DNA of 64,000 nucleotides from Ruegeria_B marisflavi (GTDB lineage: Bacteria > Pseudomonadota > Alphaproteobacteria > Rhodobacterales > Rhodobacteraceae): the NCBI RefSeq assembly GCF_025673445.1, contig NZ_JAOVQN010000019.1:1-64000 (forward strand). The letters are read 5' to 3'. A model generated the notes under the pieces. The model saw only the letters and a program-made list of their open reading frames with translations. It had not been told where the DNA came from and made no database searches. Below, piece after piece: positions 36,822 through 45,198 of this stretch; position 1 is the first letter of the stretch, and the number at the start of each line of letters is the position of its first letter. The translations under genes were made by a program, and so were the position numbers.

Positions 36822-38378
36822 CTAGCGGCAGATTGGCAGGCCGACCGACAACGACCCGTCCGACCCGTAGAGGGTCCCGTATTTCGGACGGCAGGTCGGT
36901 GCACCGGATTTGACCGCGGGTTTTGGCGGCGTTGGGTCGGGCGCCGCTTGTTGGACCGTCGCCGTTGACGTGGTCGACGGTTTGCGCGCCGTTGTCGTTT
37001 TCCGCGCCGGTTTTGGCGTCGGCTGGGCCGCGGCACAGATCACCTCTTCGCTCTGCTCGACTACTTTCAGTACCGCAGCGAACACTTCGGCGTCGGCGTT
37101 GCTGTCAAGGTGCAGGTCGGTTCCGGCCGCCTCGTTGAACCGGACCAGCGCGGCCAGCGAGCCACGCCCCCAGATGCCGTCCACCGAACTGCGATAACAG
37201 CCGCGATCCTTCAGCGCCGCTTGCACGGCGCGCTTCAGCTCGTCCCGGCTCAGCGCCGGAGCCTGCGGCTGGGGCGCGGGTTGCGGTTCGGGCACAGGAA
37301 TGGCCGGGATCTGGACTGCGGCTTGTTGCTGTTCGCCCGCAGGCGGGGCAACGGAAGTAGTCACCGGTGCGGGGTCTGTGGCACGCTCGGCGGTTCCGGT
37401 CTGTGGTGGCAGTGCCGCAATTTTCTGGCCCGCCAACTGGGCGCGCGTGCGCTGCGCCAGCAGATACAGCAGTTGCGAAGACTGCGAGGCATGGGTTTCA
37501 AGGAACGCGTCCCAGGCCTCGACCGAGCCCGAAAATTCCGCCATGGCGTAGTCGCGCAGCATCTGCTCCTCGTCATGAACCACGGGTTTTTCCGTGGTCA
37601 CCGGCGCAGGTGGTTCAGGTTTGGTCGAGTTGGGATTGATCACCACCTGTTCGGCGCCAAGTGAGGAATAGACAAACGGCACCGCGCCGGGGACGGTACG
37701 GTTCAGCTCGTCCCGCACTGCACCAAGCAGGATGCGCACATCTGCCGGTGGCAGATCCAGCGCCTTGAGAAAGGCCGAGGTAAAAGGCGAATTATGGCCC
37801 GCGGGACCATCGGGGGTCACCTCGCCTGCGGCGGCGGCATAGGCGATGAGGGTGGCGGCCTCGGCGTTCGAGACGATGGCCAGTCCCTGGCCTATGTTGC
37901 GGCCACGGTTTTCGCGCTGCATCTTTTGTACAAACGGATTGTCGCGGCAGGCGTCCAGCACCACCATCTTGAGCTTCTTCGCCCCCGAGAGCTGCCGCAA
38001 AACCACGTCCATGCCGATCATTTCCAGGTCGGCATCGCGCTCGTCCGAAAGGCGCGCGTCGACCGGGATCAGGAAGTTCTGGCCGCCCACCTCGATACCG
38101 TGACCGGCATAATAAACCATGGCGACATCGGCGCGGTCGGCCCTGTCGCGAAAGTCGCGCAGGGTGTTGTAGAGCGCGCTGCGGGTCAGGTCGGTGGCCT
38201 TGACCACGTCGAACCCCTGCTTGCTCAGCGCCGCCGAGACAGCCTCAGCATCGCGGCCGGGATTGGCCAGCGGCGCCACGTTCTGATAAGATGCGTTGCC
38301 GATGACCAGGGCCACCTTCTCTGCCCAAAGAACGGCGGGCAACAGGCTGAAAAACAGGGCAAAGACAAGTCTGAGCAT
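36822..38378 (-). CDS. Secreted caspase-like peptidase (C14) with C-terminal repeat domain
   Basis: 518 aa. Residues 1-19 are a signal peptide (ends LLPAVLWA). The caspase-like domain begins KVALVIGNASYQNV; the catalytic His is in YYAGHGIEVGG (about 92) and the Cys in VVLDACRDNPF (about 143). A proline-rich region follows, then a second domain (GCYRSSVDGIWGRGSLAAL), which resembles a peptidoglycan-binding fold, and a short Lys/Thr-rich tail. Secreted bacterial metacaspase-like proteins are widespread but their roles are mostly untested. The gene starts 82 bases from the repeat-bounded AT-rich patch. Confidence 0.85.
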   Translation of the reverse strand: MLRLVFALFFSLLPAVLWAEKVALVIGNASYQNVAPLANPGRDAEAVSAALSKQGFDVVKATDLTRSALYNTLRDFRDRADRADVAMVYYAGHGIEVGGQNFLIPVDARLSDERDADLEMIGMDVVLRQLSGAKKLKMVVLDACRDNPFVQKMQRENRGRNIGQGLAIVSNAEAATLIAYAAAAGEVTPDGPAGHNSPFTSAFLKALDLPPADVRILLGAVRDELNRTVPGAVPFVYSSLGAEQVVINPNSTKPEPPAPVTTEKPVVHDEEQMLRDYAMAEFSGSVEAWDAFLETHASQSSQLLYLLAQRTRAQLAGQKIAALPPQTGTAERATDPAPVTTSVAPPAGEQQQAAVQIPAIPVPEPQPAPQPQAPALSRDELKRAVQAALKDRGCYRSSVDGIWGRGSLAALVRFNEAAGTDLHLDSNADAEVFAAVLKVVEQSEEVICAAAQPTPKPARKTTTARKPSTTSTATVQQAAPDPTPPKPAVKSGAPTCRPKYGTLYGSDGSLSVGLPICR

Positions 38379-38460
38379 AAAATCCCTCCCCCCCTCAAGA
38401 GAGGTTGGTTCAGTCTGCCACAGTGTCGGTTACCGATCAACCGGACCGGATCAGATCGCC

Positions 38461-38507
38461 ACGCCCTGCCGTCCGGCCGGATCGACGAAGAACTGCCAGG
38501 TAACGCG
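38461..38507. repeat. 47-bp direct repeat, left copy (att-like)
   Basis: The segment acgccctgccgtccggcc-g-gatcgacgaagaactgccagg-t-aacgcg is identical at 45 of 47 positions to 39488-39534, which is the 3' end of the DUF815 ATPase gene. Read on the minus strand it encodes the same C-terminal peptide and then ends GVAI followed by a stop, so this copy looks like the original gene end displaced by an insertion. Confidence 0.85.
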
Positions 38508-38659
38508 GACCGAGAGTGCACAATGTAAGGCGAGAGCAAACAAAGTCGACAAAGGTACAAGCACGCAAGTAGCACAGAGTTGATGAAGATCGACCGAATT
38601 ACCTCACAGTCATCCCTATGAAAACCATATTTCGCATTTGCTTCATTAACAAATTATGT

Positions 38660-38680
38660 AAAATCCAAAATCCAAAATCC
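38660..38680. repeat. Three tandem AAAATCC heptamers
   Basis: Three exact copies of AAAATCC stand in tandem in the AT-rich insertion, followed by a partial copy AAAGTC. Copy-number change is possible. No function is evident. Confidence 0.7.
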
Positions 38681-38715
38681 AAAGTCTCAACTCAAGCCAA
38701 AGTCTTGTTATGCAC

Positions 38716-38895
38716 TCAATCTAATACTCCATCCTTTAACTTTCCGGAGAAAAACTTGTAAAACCGAAGCAGTATCATCGTCATCACACCCAGAACCAAA
38801 GGCTCGATTGCATCCGGCACAATCGCCCCTCTCAAAACCCAATAACAAAAGCACAGCCAAACTAGAATGAAGATAAGTCCGATAACTATTTTCAT
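38716..38895 (-). CDS. Small two-helix membrane protein in the AT-rich insertion
   Basis: 59 aa from ATG at 38895, with GAGGGG about eight bases upstream; another in-frame ATG at 38913 is possible. Two hydrophobic segments (IVIGLIFILVWLCFCYWVL and AIEPLVLGVMTMILL) flank a short loop, and the tail is basic then acidic. I do not recognise it. Its codon use and base composition follow the AT-rich insertion, unlike the surrounding chromosome. It might be an immunity-like or toxin-like membrane protein, but nothing shows this. Confidence 0.5.
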   Translation of the reverse strand: MKIVIGLIFILVWLCFCYWVLRGAIVPDAIEPLVLGVMTMILLRFYKFFSGKLKDGVLD

Positions 38896-39059
38896 GGACA
38901 CGCCCCTCTTCATCCGGTCGCAGTCAGTATCACCGACATGGGAAACTGTAACTTAACAACCTGTATACTGCCTCGACTAAATCCATACAACCACAATAGT
39001 TATCACCATCACCGGCGGAAGGAATATATGCGTGCTAACGGCGGCAACTTGACGGCTGA

Positions 39060-39329
39060 CACCTGACGGACAAACAAGTTGAAGCGATTGAGGATTTGGA
39101 CATCAGTCATATTGCTGAGAATATGGCGCCATCTAATGGAAGAGGAAGCAGCTCCACTAAGTAAATTGTTGTTGGTGTGGAAGCTACAGGAGAACCTCAT
39201 TAAACCATTGCTGATGGCGAAACAGTCTGCGAAATAATCCTTGGATTTTCCAGCAACCTAACAGAAATTGATCTGCTTGACTTACACTTACAAGCATTAG
39301 GAGTAATACTTGCACCCAGCGCCTCTTAA
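39060..39329 (+). pseudogene. Interrupted reading frame in the AT-rich insertion
   Basis: One frame reads LTDKQVEAIEDLDISHIAEN and on to SSSTK, TAA at 39162, then IVVGVEATGEPH, TAA at 39201, then TIADGETVCEIILGFSSN and LTEIDLLDLHLQALGVILA to a TAA at 39327. It looks like 88 codons of protein broken by two TAA codons, with a TGA just upstream (39057). The amphipathic, acidic composition resembles real coding sequence, but I recognise no family and cannot exclude chance. Confidence 0.3.
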
Positions 39330-39474
39330 CTAAGTCTCTGACTCTTGTTTGTTGAGCGAATTAAACTGAGTACAGGTTAATAATTTATTGGAGTCAGCGA
39401 AGCAGCGTTTATTTCAAAATGACGTTCACTGGCTCCAAAAAACCGGAATAATCCTACACTTACGCCCAAGCGTT

Positions 39475-40317
39475 TCATTCAAATCTGACGCCCTGCCGTC
39501 CGGCCAGATCGACGAAGAACTGCCAGGCAACGCGCCCGGACCGGGCGCCGCGCGTCGCCTGCCATTCGATGGCCTCAGCCCGCAGGGTATCGGGCGCGAC
39601 GGACACACCATATGCAGCGCAATAGCGGTCTATCATCGCAAGATATTCGTCCTGATCGCAGGGATGGAAGCCAAGCCAGAGACCGAAGCGGTCGGAGAGC
39701 GAAACCTTTTCCTCGACCGCCTCAGAGGGGTTGATGGCGCTGGAGCGTTCATTTTCGATCATGTCGCGGGGCATCAGATGGCGGCGGTTGGAGGTGGCAT
39801 AGAACACCACATTCTCGGGCCGCCCCTCGATCCCGCCGTCCAGAACCGCCTTGAGCGACTTGTAATGCTGGTCGTCATGGCTGAACGAAAGATCGTCGCA
39901 GAACAGGATGAAACGTTGCGATGCGCTGCGCAGGTGGTTCAGCAGGCGCGCGACCGAGGGCAGGTCCTCGCGCTGAAGCTCGACCAGTTTCAGATCCGGG
40001 AATTCAGGCTGAAGTGTGCCGTGCACCGCCTTGACCAGGCTCGATTTTCCCATGCCACGCGCGCCCCACAAAAGGGCATTGTTGGCCTTGAACCCGGCAG
40101 CGAAACGGCGGGTGTTGTCCAAGAGCGTATCGCGCGAGCGGTTGATGCCCACCAGCAGGTCGAGATCGACCCGGCTGACATCGCGCACCGGTTCCAGCCG
40201 TTCCGGCCCGACATGCCAGACAAAGGCCGGCGCGCTGGCGAAATCGGGGGCGCGCAGGGGGGCGGGCGCCATGCGTTCGAGGGCCTCGGAAATACGGTTG
40301 AGCGCGTCGTTGTCCAT
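39475..40317 (-). CDS. DUF815 family ATPase
   Basis: 280 aa from ATG at 40317, chosen for GGAGGAGAG directly upstream; the frame opens further back to 40470 without support. Walker A is WGARGMGKSSLVKAV, Walker B RFILFCDDLSF, and ATSNRRHLMPRDM is the sensor region. The last 20 codons lie in the right copy of the 47-bp repeat and the end (GVRFE) comes from the adjoining AT-rich DNA, whereas the left repeat would give GVAI. Function of DUF815 ATPases is not established. It is divergent from lrgA across a dual operator-like repeat. Confidence 0.88.
   Translation of the reverse strand: MDNDALNRISEALERMAPAPLRAPDFASAPAFVWHVGPERLEPVRDVSRVDLDLLVGINRSRDTLLDNTRRFAAGFKANNALLWGARGMGKSSLVKAVHGTLQPEFPDLKLVELQREDLPSVARLLNHLRSASQRFILFCDDLSFSHDDQHYKSLKAVLDGGIEGRPENVVFYATSNRRHLMPRDMIENERSSAINPSEAVEEKVSLSDRFGLWLGFHPCDQDEYLAMIDRYCAAYGVSVAPDTLRAEAIEWQATRGARSGRVAWQFFVDLAGRQGVRFE
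39488..39534. repeat. 47-bp direct repeat, right copy (att-like)
   Basis: This copy lies inside the 3' end of the ATPase gene and differs from 38461-38507 at two positions. The period between copies is 1027 bases. No conserved integrase is present to explain it. Confidence 0.85.
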
Positions 40318-40378
40318 GTCTCTCCTCCCTGCGGTCGGGCACAGAAACCATGTTCGCGGCGGCGCGGCAAGGGCCGGA

Positions 40379-40428
40379 TTGACCGTTTTGTACCTGTTCC
40401 AGAGGGGGAAATGACCGTTTTGTACAGC
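40379..40428. repeat. Operator-like tandem repeat, copy B
   Basis: Two TGACCGTTTTGTAC units start at 40380 and 40412, 32 bp apart, and the 50-bp block matches 8875-8924 at 44 of 50 positions. It is in the divergent gap between the ATPase start (40317) and the LrgA-like start (40507), where a regulator site is expected. Confidence 0.7.
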
Positions 40429-40506
40429 CTCAGACAAGGCGCGAGACGGCTTGATCCGCGCGGACCCCACTTACACTCTGCAAGTCCGGGGCAAGCGGAG
40501 GGCGTG

Positions 40507-40857
40507 ATGCTGGGGTTTCTGACATTGATACTGGTGTGCCAGCTGGCCGGGGAACTGACGGTGGGCGCGCTGGGCCTACCGGTGCCGGGTCCGGTTCTGG
40601 GCATGCTGGCGCTGTTCGCGCTGCTGATGATCCGGGGCGAGGTGCCCGAGGCGCTGGAACAGACGGCGGGCGGATTGCTGCGGGCGATGTCGCTGCTGTT
40701 CGTGCCTGCCGGGACCGGGGTGATGCTGCATTTCCGGCTCTTGGGCGAGGCGCTGGTGCCGCTGGGCGTGGCGCTTGTCGTCAGCACGCTGGCCACCATC
40801 GCGGTCACCGGCCTGTTGATGCGCTGGCTGGGCCGGAGAGAGCCGAGAGATGGATAG
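40507..40857 (+). CDS. lrgA: CidA/LrgA family membrane protein
   Basis: 116 aa from ATG at 40507, with GGAGG six bases upstream. Three to four hydrophobic segments and the signature LGLPVPGPVLGMLAL are typical of CidA/LrgA holin-like proteins. It overlaps lrgB by 8 bases. A long in-frame open stretch upstream (from 39388) runs antisense to the ATPase gene and is not part of the protein. Confidence 0.85.
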   Translation: MLGFLTLILVCQLAGELTVGALGLPVPGPVLGMLALFALLMIRGEVPEALEQTAGGLLRAMSLLFVPAGTGVMLHFRLLGEALVPLGVALVVSTLATIAVTGLLMRWLGRREPRDG

Positions 40858-41581
40858 TCTGGCCGAAACCTGGGTCTATCTCAGCGCCTCGCCGCTGTTT
40901 CATCTGACGCTGACGCTGGTCGCCTTTCAGGCGGCAAGCTGGCTGTTCGAGCGGGGGGGCCGCAGCCCGTTCCTGAACCCGGTGCTGGGCGCGGTGCTGA
41001 TCGTGGTGGCTGTACTGGTGTTGACGGGGACGGATTACGGCACCTACTTCCAGGGCGCGCAATTCGTGCATTTCCTGCTGGGTCCCGCGACCGTGGCGCT
41101 TGCCGTGCCGCTCTACCGTCAATGGCACCGGGTCCGGCGCTCGGCGCTGGCGATCACGGTCAGCCTTTTGTGCGGGTCGCTGACCGCGATTTTGACGGCG
41201 GTCGCGGTGACCCGGCTGATGGGCGGATCGGAGACGCTGCTGGCCTCGGTCGCACCCAAATCGGTGACGGCGCCGGTGGCGATGGCCATTGCCGAGGAAC
41301 TGGGCGGGCTGCCCTCGCTGACGGCGGTGCTGGTGATCGTGACCGGGATCTTCGGGGCCATGTTCGGGCCAATGCTGCTGAACCTGCTGGGCATCCGCGA
41401 CTGGCAGGCGCGCGGCTTGGCGATGGGCACGGCCAGCCACGGCATCGGCACCGCGCGCGCCTTGCAGGTGAACGAAACGGCGGGCGCGTTTTCGGGGCTG
41501 GCCATGGGATTGAACGCGGTGGCCACCGCGCTGCTGCTGCCGCTGCTCTGGGCACTGCTTGTGCGGTTCGGTCTGGTCTGA
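40850..41581 (+). CDS. lrgB: LrgB family membrane protein
   Basis: 243 aa, about seven hydrophobic helices. VALAVPLYRQWHR, SVAPKSVTAPVAMAI and TASHGIGTARAL are conserved LrgB blocks. LrgAB pairs are annotated as autolysis modulators and in some bacteria move organic acids or glycolate-like products. Start overlaps the LrgA stop by 8 bases, so the two are one unit, probably controlled through the dual repeat at 40379. Confidence 0.88.
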   Translation: MDSLAETWVYLSASPLFHLTLTLVAFQAASWLFERGGRSPFLNPVLGAVLIVVAVLVLTGTDYGTYFQGAQFVHFLLGPATVALAVPLYRQWHRVRRSALAITVSLLCGSLTAILTAVAVTRLMGGSETLLASVAPKSVTAPVAMAIAEELGGLPSLTAVLVIVTGIFGAMFGPMLLNLLGIRDWQARGLAMGTASHGIGTARALQVNETAGAFSGLAMGLNAVATALLLPLLWALLVRFGLV

Positions 41582-41722
41582 GGCGGCCCGTGCGCCTCTT
41601 GGGGTTTGTGGTTTGATCGCCAGACCGGGAAAGCCACTTGGCCTTGCGTGTCTGCCTCAGACGTTTGTCTCAGCTCTGTCGGTGCGATTAGTTGAAGTGG
41701 CAGGGCTTTGGGGAGGCGGACG

Positions 41723-43314
41723 TTGCCGCAATCACCAGATCACCACGTGGACGAGACGACAACCCGGCCGAACATCCTGGTTCGTTCGATTGCCGGTCTG
41801 TCGGTTTCGATCCGGCTGAAGCTGCTGTCGGCCTTTCTGGGTGTCACTTTGTTGATGGCCGGGCTGGCCTGGATCGGGTTGGAGACTCTGCGGCAGGCGA
41901 ACGACAGAACCGAGAGATTGTTGCGCGATCAGGCGCGCATCGCCTTTTTCAACGATCAATACCTGTATCTGAGCGATCTGGTGACCCTGGCCACGGCGAT
42001 AGCCATCGACCCAAACGATGTGCAGCAGCAGAACGCCAGCGGGTTCTTTATCAACACCTCCTTTCTTCTGGTCGAAGGCACCAACAACCTCGTCTTTCAC
42101 ACCGGTCAGGGGCTCAGGACGATCGGACGCGCCGGACTGCCGGACTGCCGGACAATGCGGAAATCTCGGCGCAGCGGGCAAACGCAAAGCGGTTGCAGGA
42201 GATTGCCCGGCGCGCAGGCTCCTTGCGCGAGAGCAAGGATTACAAGTCGGCAGGCACGATCGCGCGCCAGACCTTTTTGCCCATCGCGCTGCGGATGCAG
42301 CGGGGCGCCTATTCCAAGGTACAGGTAATCGAGGCGGAAATGGCCGAAACGGCGAAATCGACGGCGCTGGCCTATGAGGCCTCGCGCGAGATGGTCATCG
42401 CCTCGGCCCTGGTGGCGATTGGCGTGGCCTTTCTGCTTGGCTATGCAATTTCCGGGTCGCTGATCTGGCCGGTCCGGCGGATTGGCCGGACCCTGAACGC
42501 CATCGCGGGCGGCCGGTTCGATGTGCGGGTCACGGTTCCCAACCGGGACGAGTTGGGGGATCTGGCCCGCAATGTGAACGCGACCAGCCAGCGGCTGGGG
42601 GAGCTTTATGCAAAGGTCGAGGCACAACGGGCGGAGCTGGCCACCGAACACGCGCGGTCCGAGAGGTTGCTGCGCAACCTTTTGCCCGAGCAGATCGCCG
42701 CCCGGCTCAAGGACGATCCGACCCAGACAATCGCGGACAGCCTGCCGCTGGTGGCGATCCTGTTTGCCGATATCGCGGGCTTTACCCCGCGGGCCGCAAA
42801 GATGACGCCGGAGGAGATCGTCAATTTTCTCAATGGCCTGTTCTCGGTCTTCGACGAACTGGCGCAACGGCACGGGCTGGAAAAGATCAAAACGATCGGC
42901 GATTCCTATATGGTGGCGGCAGGCGCGCCGGAGGCCTGCGACGATCCGGTGCACAGGGTCGCGGAAATGGCGCTGGATATGCTGGATGTCGCCCGGACCT
43001 TTGCCGGTGGTGTGGACATCCGGATCGGCCTGCATGCCGGGCCGGCGGTGGCCGGTGTGATCGGCCACCAGAAGCTGTTCTATGACATCTGGGGCGAAAC
43101 GGTGAATATCGCCAGCCGCATGGAAAGCCATGGCGAGCCGGGACGCATACAGGCGACAAAGCCAGTGCGTGACCAACTGGCGGGACGCTATGGGTTCGTG
43201 CCACGGGGGCAAATCCACATCGATGGGGTCGGACCGATGCAGACCTGGTGGCTGGCGGGGCGCTTGGGGGACACCGGACCGCAGGCAGAGGCGCCCTCCA
43301 GACCCCGGACGTAA
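41723..43314 (+). pseudogene. Adenylate/guanylate cyclase gene with HAMP domain, frameshifted
   Basis: Two overlapping frames together encode one protein. From TTG at 41723 (GGGGAGG six bases upstream) frame 1 reads a signal/membrane helix (LLSAFLGVTLLMAGLAWIGL), then a periplasmic sensor up to about 42150. From there the other frame continues with a second helix (ALVAIGVAFLLGYAI), HAMP linker and the cyclase domain (FADIAGFTPRAAKMTPEEIV, IKTIGDSYMVAAGA, YDIWGETVNIASRM). The frames meet at the repeat CCGGACTG-CCGGACTG-CCGGAC (42132-42153); removing one 8-bp unit joins them exactly. The product would be a class III cyclase, probably making cAMP. Either a recent lesion, phase variation or a sequence error. 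Confidence 0.8.
42132..42153. repeat. 8-bp tandem duplication at the cyclase frameshift
   Basis: Units CCGGACTG at 42132-42139 and 42140-42147 are followed by CCGGAC at 42148-42153. Loss of any one 8-bp unit restores the cyclase reading frame, so copy number decides whether the full protein is made. Confidence 0.85.
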
Positions 43315-43343
43315 AAGGGCGCGCCGATATCGGCGCGCCCTTT
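43314..43343. terminator. Bidirectional terminator between cyclase and tatC
   Basis: A perfect 30-base palindrome (aaagggcgcgccgat / atcggcgcgcccttt) lies between the convergent cyclase and tatC genes, with A/T runs at both edges, so it can end transcripts from both sides. Confidence 0.88.
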
Positions 43344-43366
43344 GGTCATCTCCAGACGCCTGACGC

Positions 43367-44293
43367 CTACTTGCTCTCTTCCTCGTCGAACTCGGCCATC
43401 AGCGGATCGTCGAATTCCTGTTCGTCGTCATAATAGCCGTCGGCGCGCAACTGAGCCTCGCGTTTCTTTTCGACCCGGGCCACCAGAAAGATCGAGATCT
43501 CGTAAAGCCCGTAGACCACCACGAAGAGGATGAGCTGGGTCACCACGTCCGGCGGGGTCACCAGGGCCGCCAGCACCAGGATCGCCACGACGGCGTATTT
43601 GCGCACGCTGCCCAGCCCCTCGGCGCTGACCAGACCGGCCTTGCCCATCAGGGTCAGCAGAACCGGAAGCTGGAAGCAGAGACCAAAGGCCATGATGAAC
43701 TTGAGCGTGATGTCGAGCGATTCGTTGACCTTGCCGAAGAAGGTGATCCTGACCCCATCGGAGGTTTCGGGAACCACCGCCACGTCTGCTGGCACGTCCC
43801 CCGCCGCCCCCGACAACAGGTTGGCAAAGATCGAGCTGACATCGGCAAAGCCCAGGAAGAACTGCATCGCCAGCGGCGTGACCACGAATTGCGCGAAGGC
43901 CGCACCCAAGAGGAACATGAAGGGCGAGGCGATCATGAAGGGCAGGAACGCGCCCTTTTCCGACCGGTAGAGCCCCGGCGCGACAAAGCGCCAGAGCTGG
44001 TAGCCGATCACCGGAAAGGCCAGTGCGAAACCGAACACCATCGAAATGCGGAACAATGTGAACAGGTATTCCTGCGGCGAGGTGTATTGCAGCGTCGGTG
44101 ACGGGTCGCCCAGCTCGCGCAGCGTCGCCTCGATCGGCGCCAGCAGGAATTGCAGGATCGGCTCGGCCACGACAAAGGCCAGCACGATCCCGACGATAAA
44201 GGCGATCACCGCACGGATCAGCCGGGTGCGCAGCTCGGCCAGGTGTTCGATCAGCGGGGCGGACGTGTCGTCGATCTCGTCTGTCTTGCTCAT
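43367..44293 (-). CDS. tatC: Sec-independent translocase TatC
   Basis: 308 aa, about six membrane helices. HLAELRTRLIRAVIAF starts the protein, FRISMVFGFALAFPVIGYQLWRF and the periplasmic glutamate region follow, as in TatC. It has an unusually long inserted periplasmic loop (VVPETSDGVRITFFGKVNES) typical of Rhodobacterales TatC and an acidic C-terminal tail. It recognises twin-arginine signals, for example that of NapA here. Its start overlaps the stop of tatB by 4 bases. Confidence 0.95.
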   Translation of the reverse strand: MSKTDEIDDTSAPLIEHLAELRTRLIRAVIAFIVGIVLAFVVAEPILQFLLAPIEATLRELGDPSPTLQYTSPQEYLFTLFRISMVFGFALAFPVIGYQLWRFVAPGLYRSEKGAFLPFMIASPFMFLLGAAFAQFVVTPLAMQFFLGFADVSSIFANLLSGAAGDVPADVAVVPETSDGVRITFFGKVNESLDITLKFIMAFGLCFQLPVLLTLMGKAGLVSAEGLGSVRKYAVVAILVLAALVTPPDVVTQLILFVVVYGLYEISIFLVARVEKKREAQLRADGYYDDEQEFDDPLMAEFDEEESK

Positions 44294-44748
44294 GTCTCGG
44301 TTCCGGGTTTCAGCGCGGCCTCGGCTTCCTGAGCCTTTTCAAGCTCGGCCGTGGCCTCGCGCAGGCGCCGTTCCGCGGCGGCGCGGGCGGTGGCGGCCTG
44401 GATCTTCTTGGCCTGCTCGGCCCGCTCGGTCGCCAGTTTGCCGGTCTCGGTGCCGGGGTCGTATTTGGTCGGGTCCACGCCGGTGCGCAGATCGCTGGCG
44501 GCCTTGCGCACCCCGTCGAGCGCCGAATCCACCGGGTTGGTGGCGGCCTTGAGCCCCTTGGAGATCTCCTTGACCCCGGCCTCGTCGGCGGCATCGTTCA
44601 TCGCCCGGCTGAATTCACGCGCCAGCCCGCGGGCCTTGCCGACCCAGCGACCGACGTTGCGAAACAGCACGGGCAGGTCCTTGGGCCCCACGACGATCAG
44701 CGCCACGACGCCGATCACCAGAAGCTCGCTCCAGCCCAGATCGAACAT
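44290..44748 (-). CDS. tatB: Sec-independent translocase subunit TatB
   Basis: 152 aa. One N-terminal helix (LGWSELLVIGVVALIVVGPKDLP) leads to the amphipathic segment and then an alanine/glutamate-rich tail. FDLGWSELLVI and the GPKDLP turn are the TatB signature. It works with TatC as receptor for folded Tat substrates. It overlaps tatC by 4 bases and is 6 bases after tatA on the same strand. Confidence 0.94.
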   Translation of the reverse strand: MFDLGWSELLVIGVVALIVVGPKDLPVLFRNVGRWVGKARGLAREFSRAMNDAADEAGVKEISKGLKAATNPVDSALDGVRKAASDLRTGVDPTKYDPGTETGKLATERAEQAKKIQAATARAAAERRLREATAELEKAQEAEAALKPGTET

Positions 44749-44754
44749 ATGCGG

Positions 44755-44970
44755 TTACGCCTTGTCCTTGTCGGTCTCGGGCGAGACGTCCTTGGCAGTC
44801 TGGGCCACGTCTTCCTCAAGCTCCTTGGTGCCGTCGCTGACACCCTTCTTGAAGGCGGTGATGCCCTTGCCGACCTCGCCCATGAGCGAGCTGATCTTGC
44901 CGCGGCCAAACAGCACGAGGACCACGACGGCGATGAGCAGAAGGCCGGGAAGGCCGATATTGTTGAGCAT
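44755..44970 (-). CDS. tatA: Sec-independent translocase subunit TatA
   Basis: 71 aa: a short N-terminal helix (IGLPGLLLIAVVVLVLFG), the conserved FGRGKIS hinge, an amphipathic helix and an acidic, Asp/Lys-rich tail. TatA oligomers form the pore for folded, cofactor-bearing proteins such as NapA. First gene of tatABC; the intergenic gap to 45199 is divergent. Confidence 0.95.
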   Translation of the reverse strand: MLNNIGLPGLLLIAVVVLVLFGRGKISSLMGEVGKGITAFKKGVSDGTKELEEDVAQTAKDVSPETDKDKA

Positions 44971-45130
44971 GGATCGTCTCCTTTGTCGTCATCGGACGCG
45001 CGGGCGCGCCTCCGGGCATGTCTCTGATCCCGGGTCTAGCGCGGGCGCGGGTGACGGCAAAGAGGGCGCGGTGCCGCGCGTGCCGCGATCGGGGCGAAAT
45101 TTGCGATTTTGCCGGGGGGGCTTGATCCTC

Positions 45131-45148
45131 CTGACAGGTTTGTGTCAG
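45131..45148. promoter_or_regulatory. Inverted repeat CTGACA-N6-TGTCAG (candidate regulator site)
   Basis: A perfect 6-bp inverted repeat lies 50 bases before the ABM-like gene, on which the WYL regulator gene immediately follows. Gene pairs of this form are commonly autoregulated by their WYL regulator, so this is a good guess for its operator. Confidence 0.5.
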
Positions 45149-45198
45149 TTGACGGTGGATATCACGGGAGCATCGCAACATGGACAGAAGGATATCCC

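Larger units (their letters stand above)
38508..39487. mobile_element. AT-rich insertion between direct repeats
   Basis: About 980 bases between two 47-bp repeats, with rows falling to about 30-37% G+C against roughly 60% or more outside. No integrase or transposase is visible. It holds one small membrane-protein gene (38716-38895), heptamer repeats (38660-38680) and an interrupted reading frame (39060-39329). The structure fits DNA integrated at the 3' end of a gene, restoring a usable gene end, then decayed. Confidence 0.6.

Noticed and set aside
39388..40506. A long N-terminal extension in front of LrgA-like protein
   Set aside because: Its codons are antisense to the DUF815 ATPase gene; the GGAGG site and LrgA family start support 40507.
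41692..42120. The 5' part of the longer frame (from 41692) as cyclase N-terminus
   Set aside because: That frame translates to Arg/Gly/Asp-rich shadow residues; the other frame has the membrane helix and periplasmic sensor, so the gene starts at 41723 and changes frame later.
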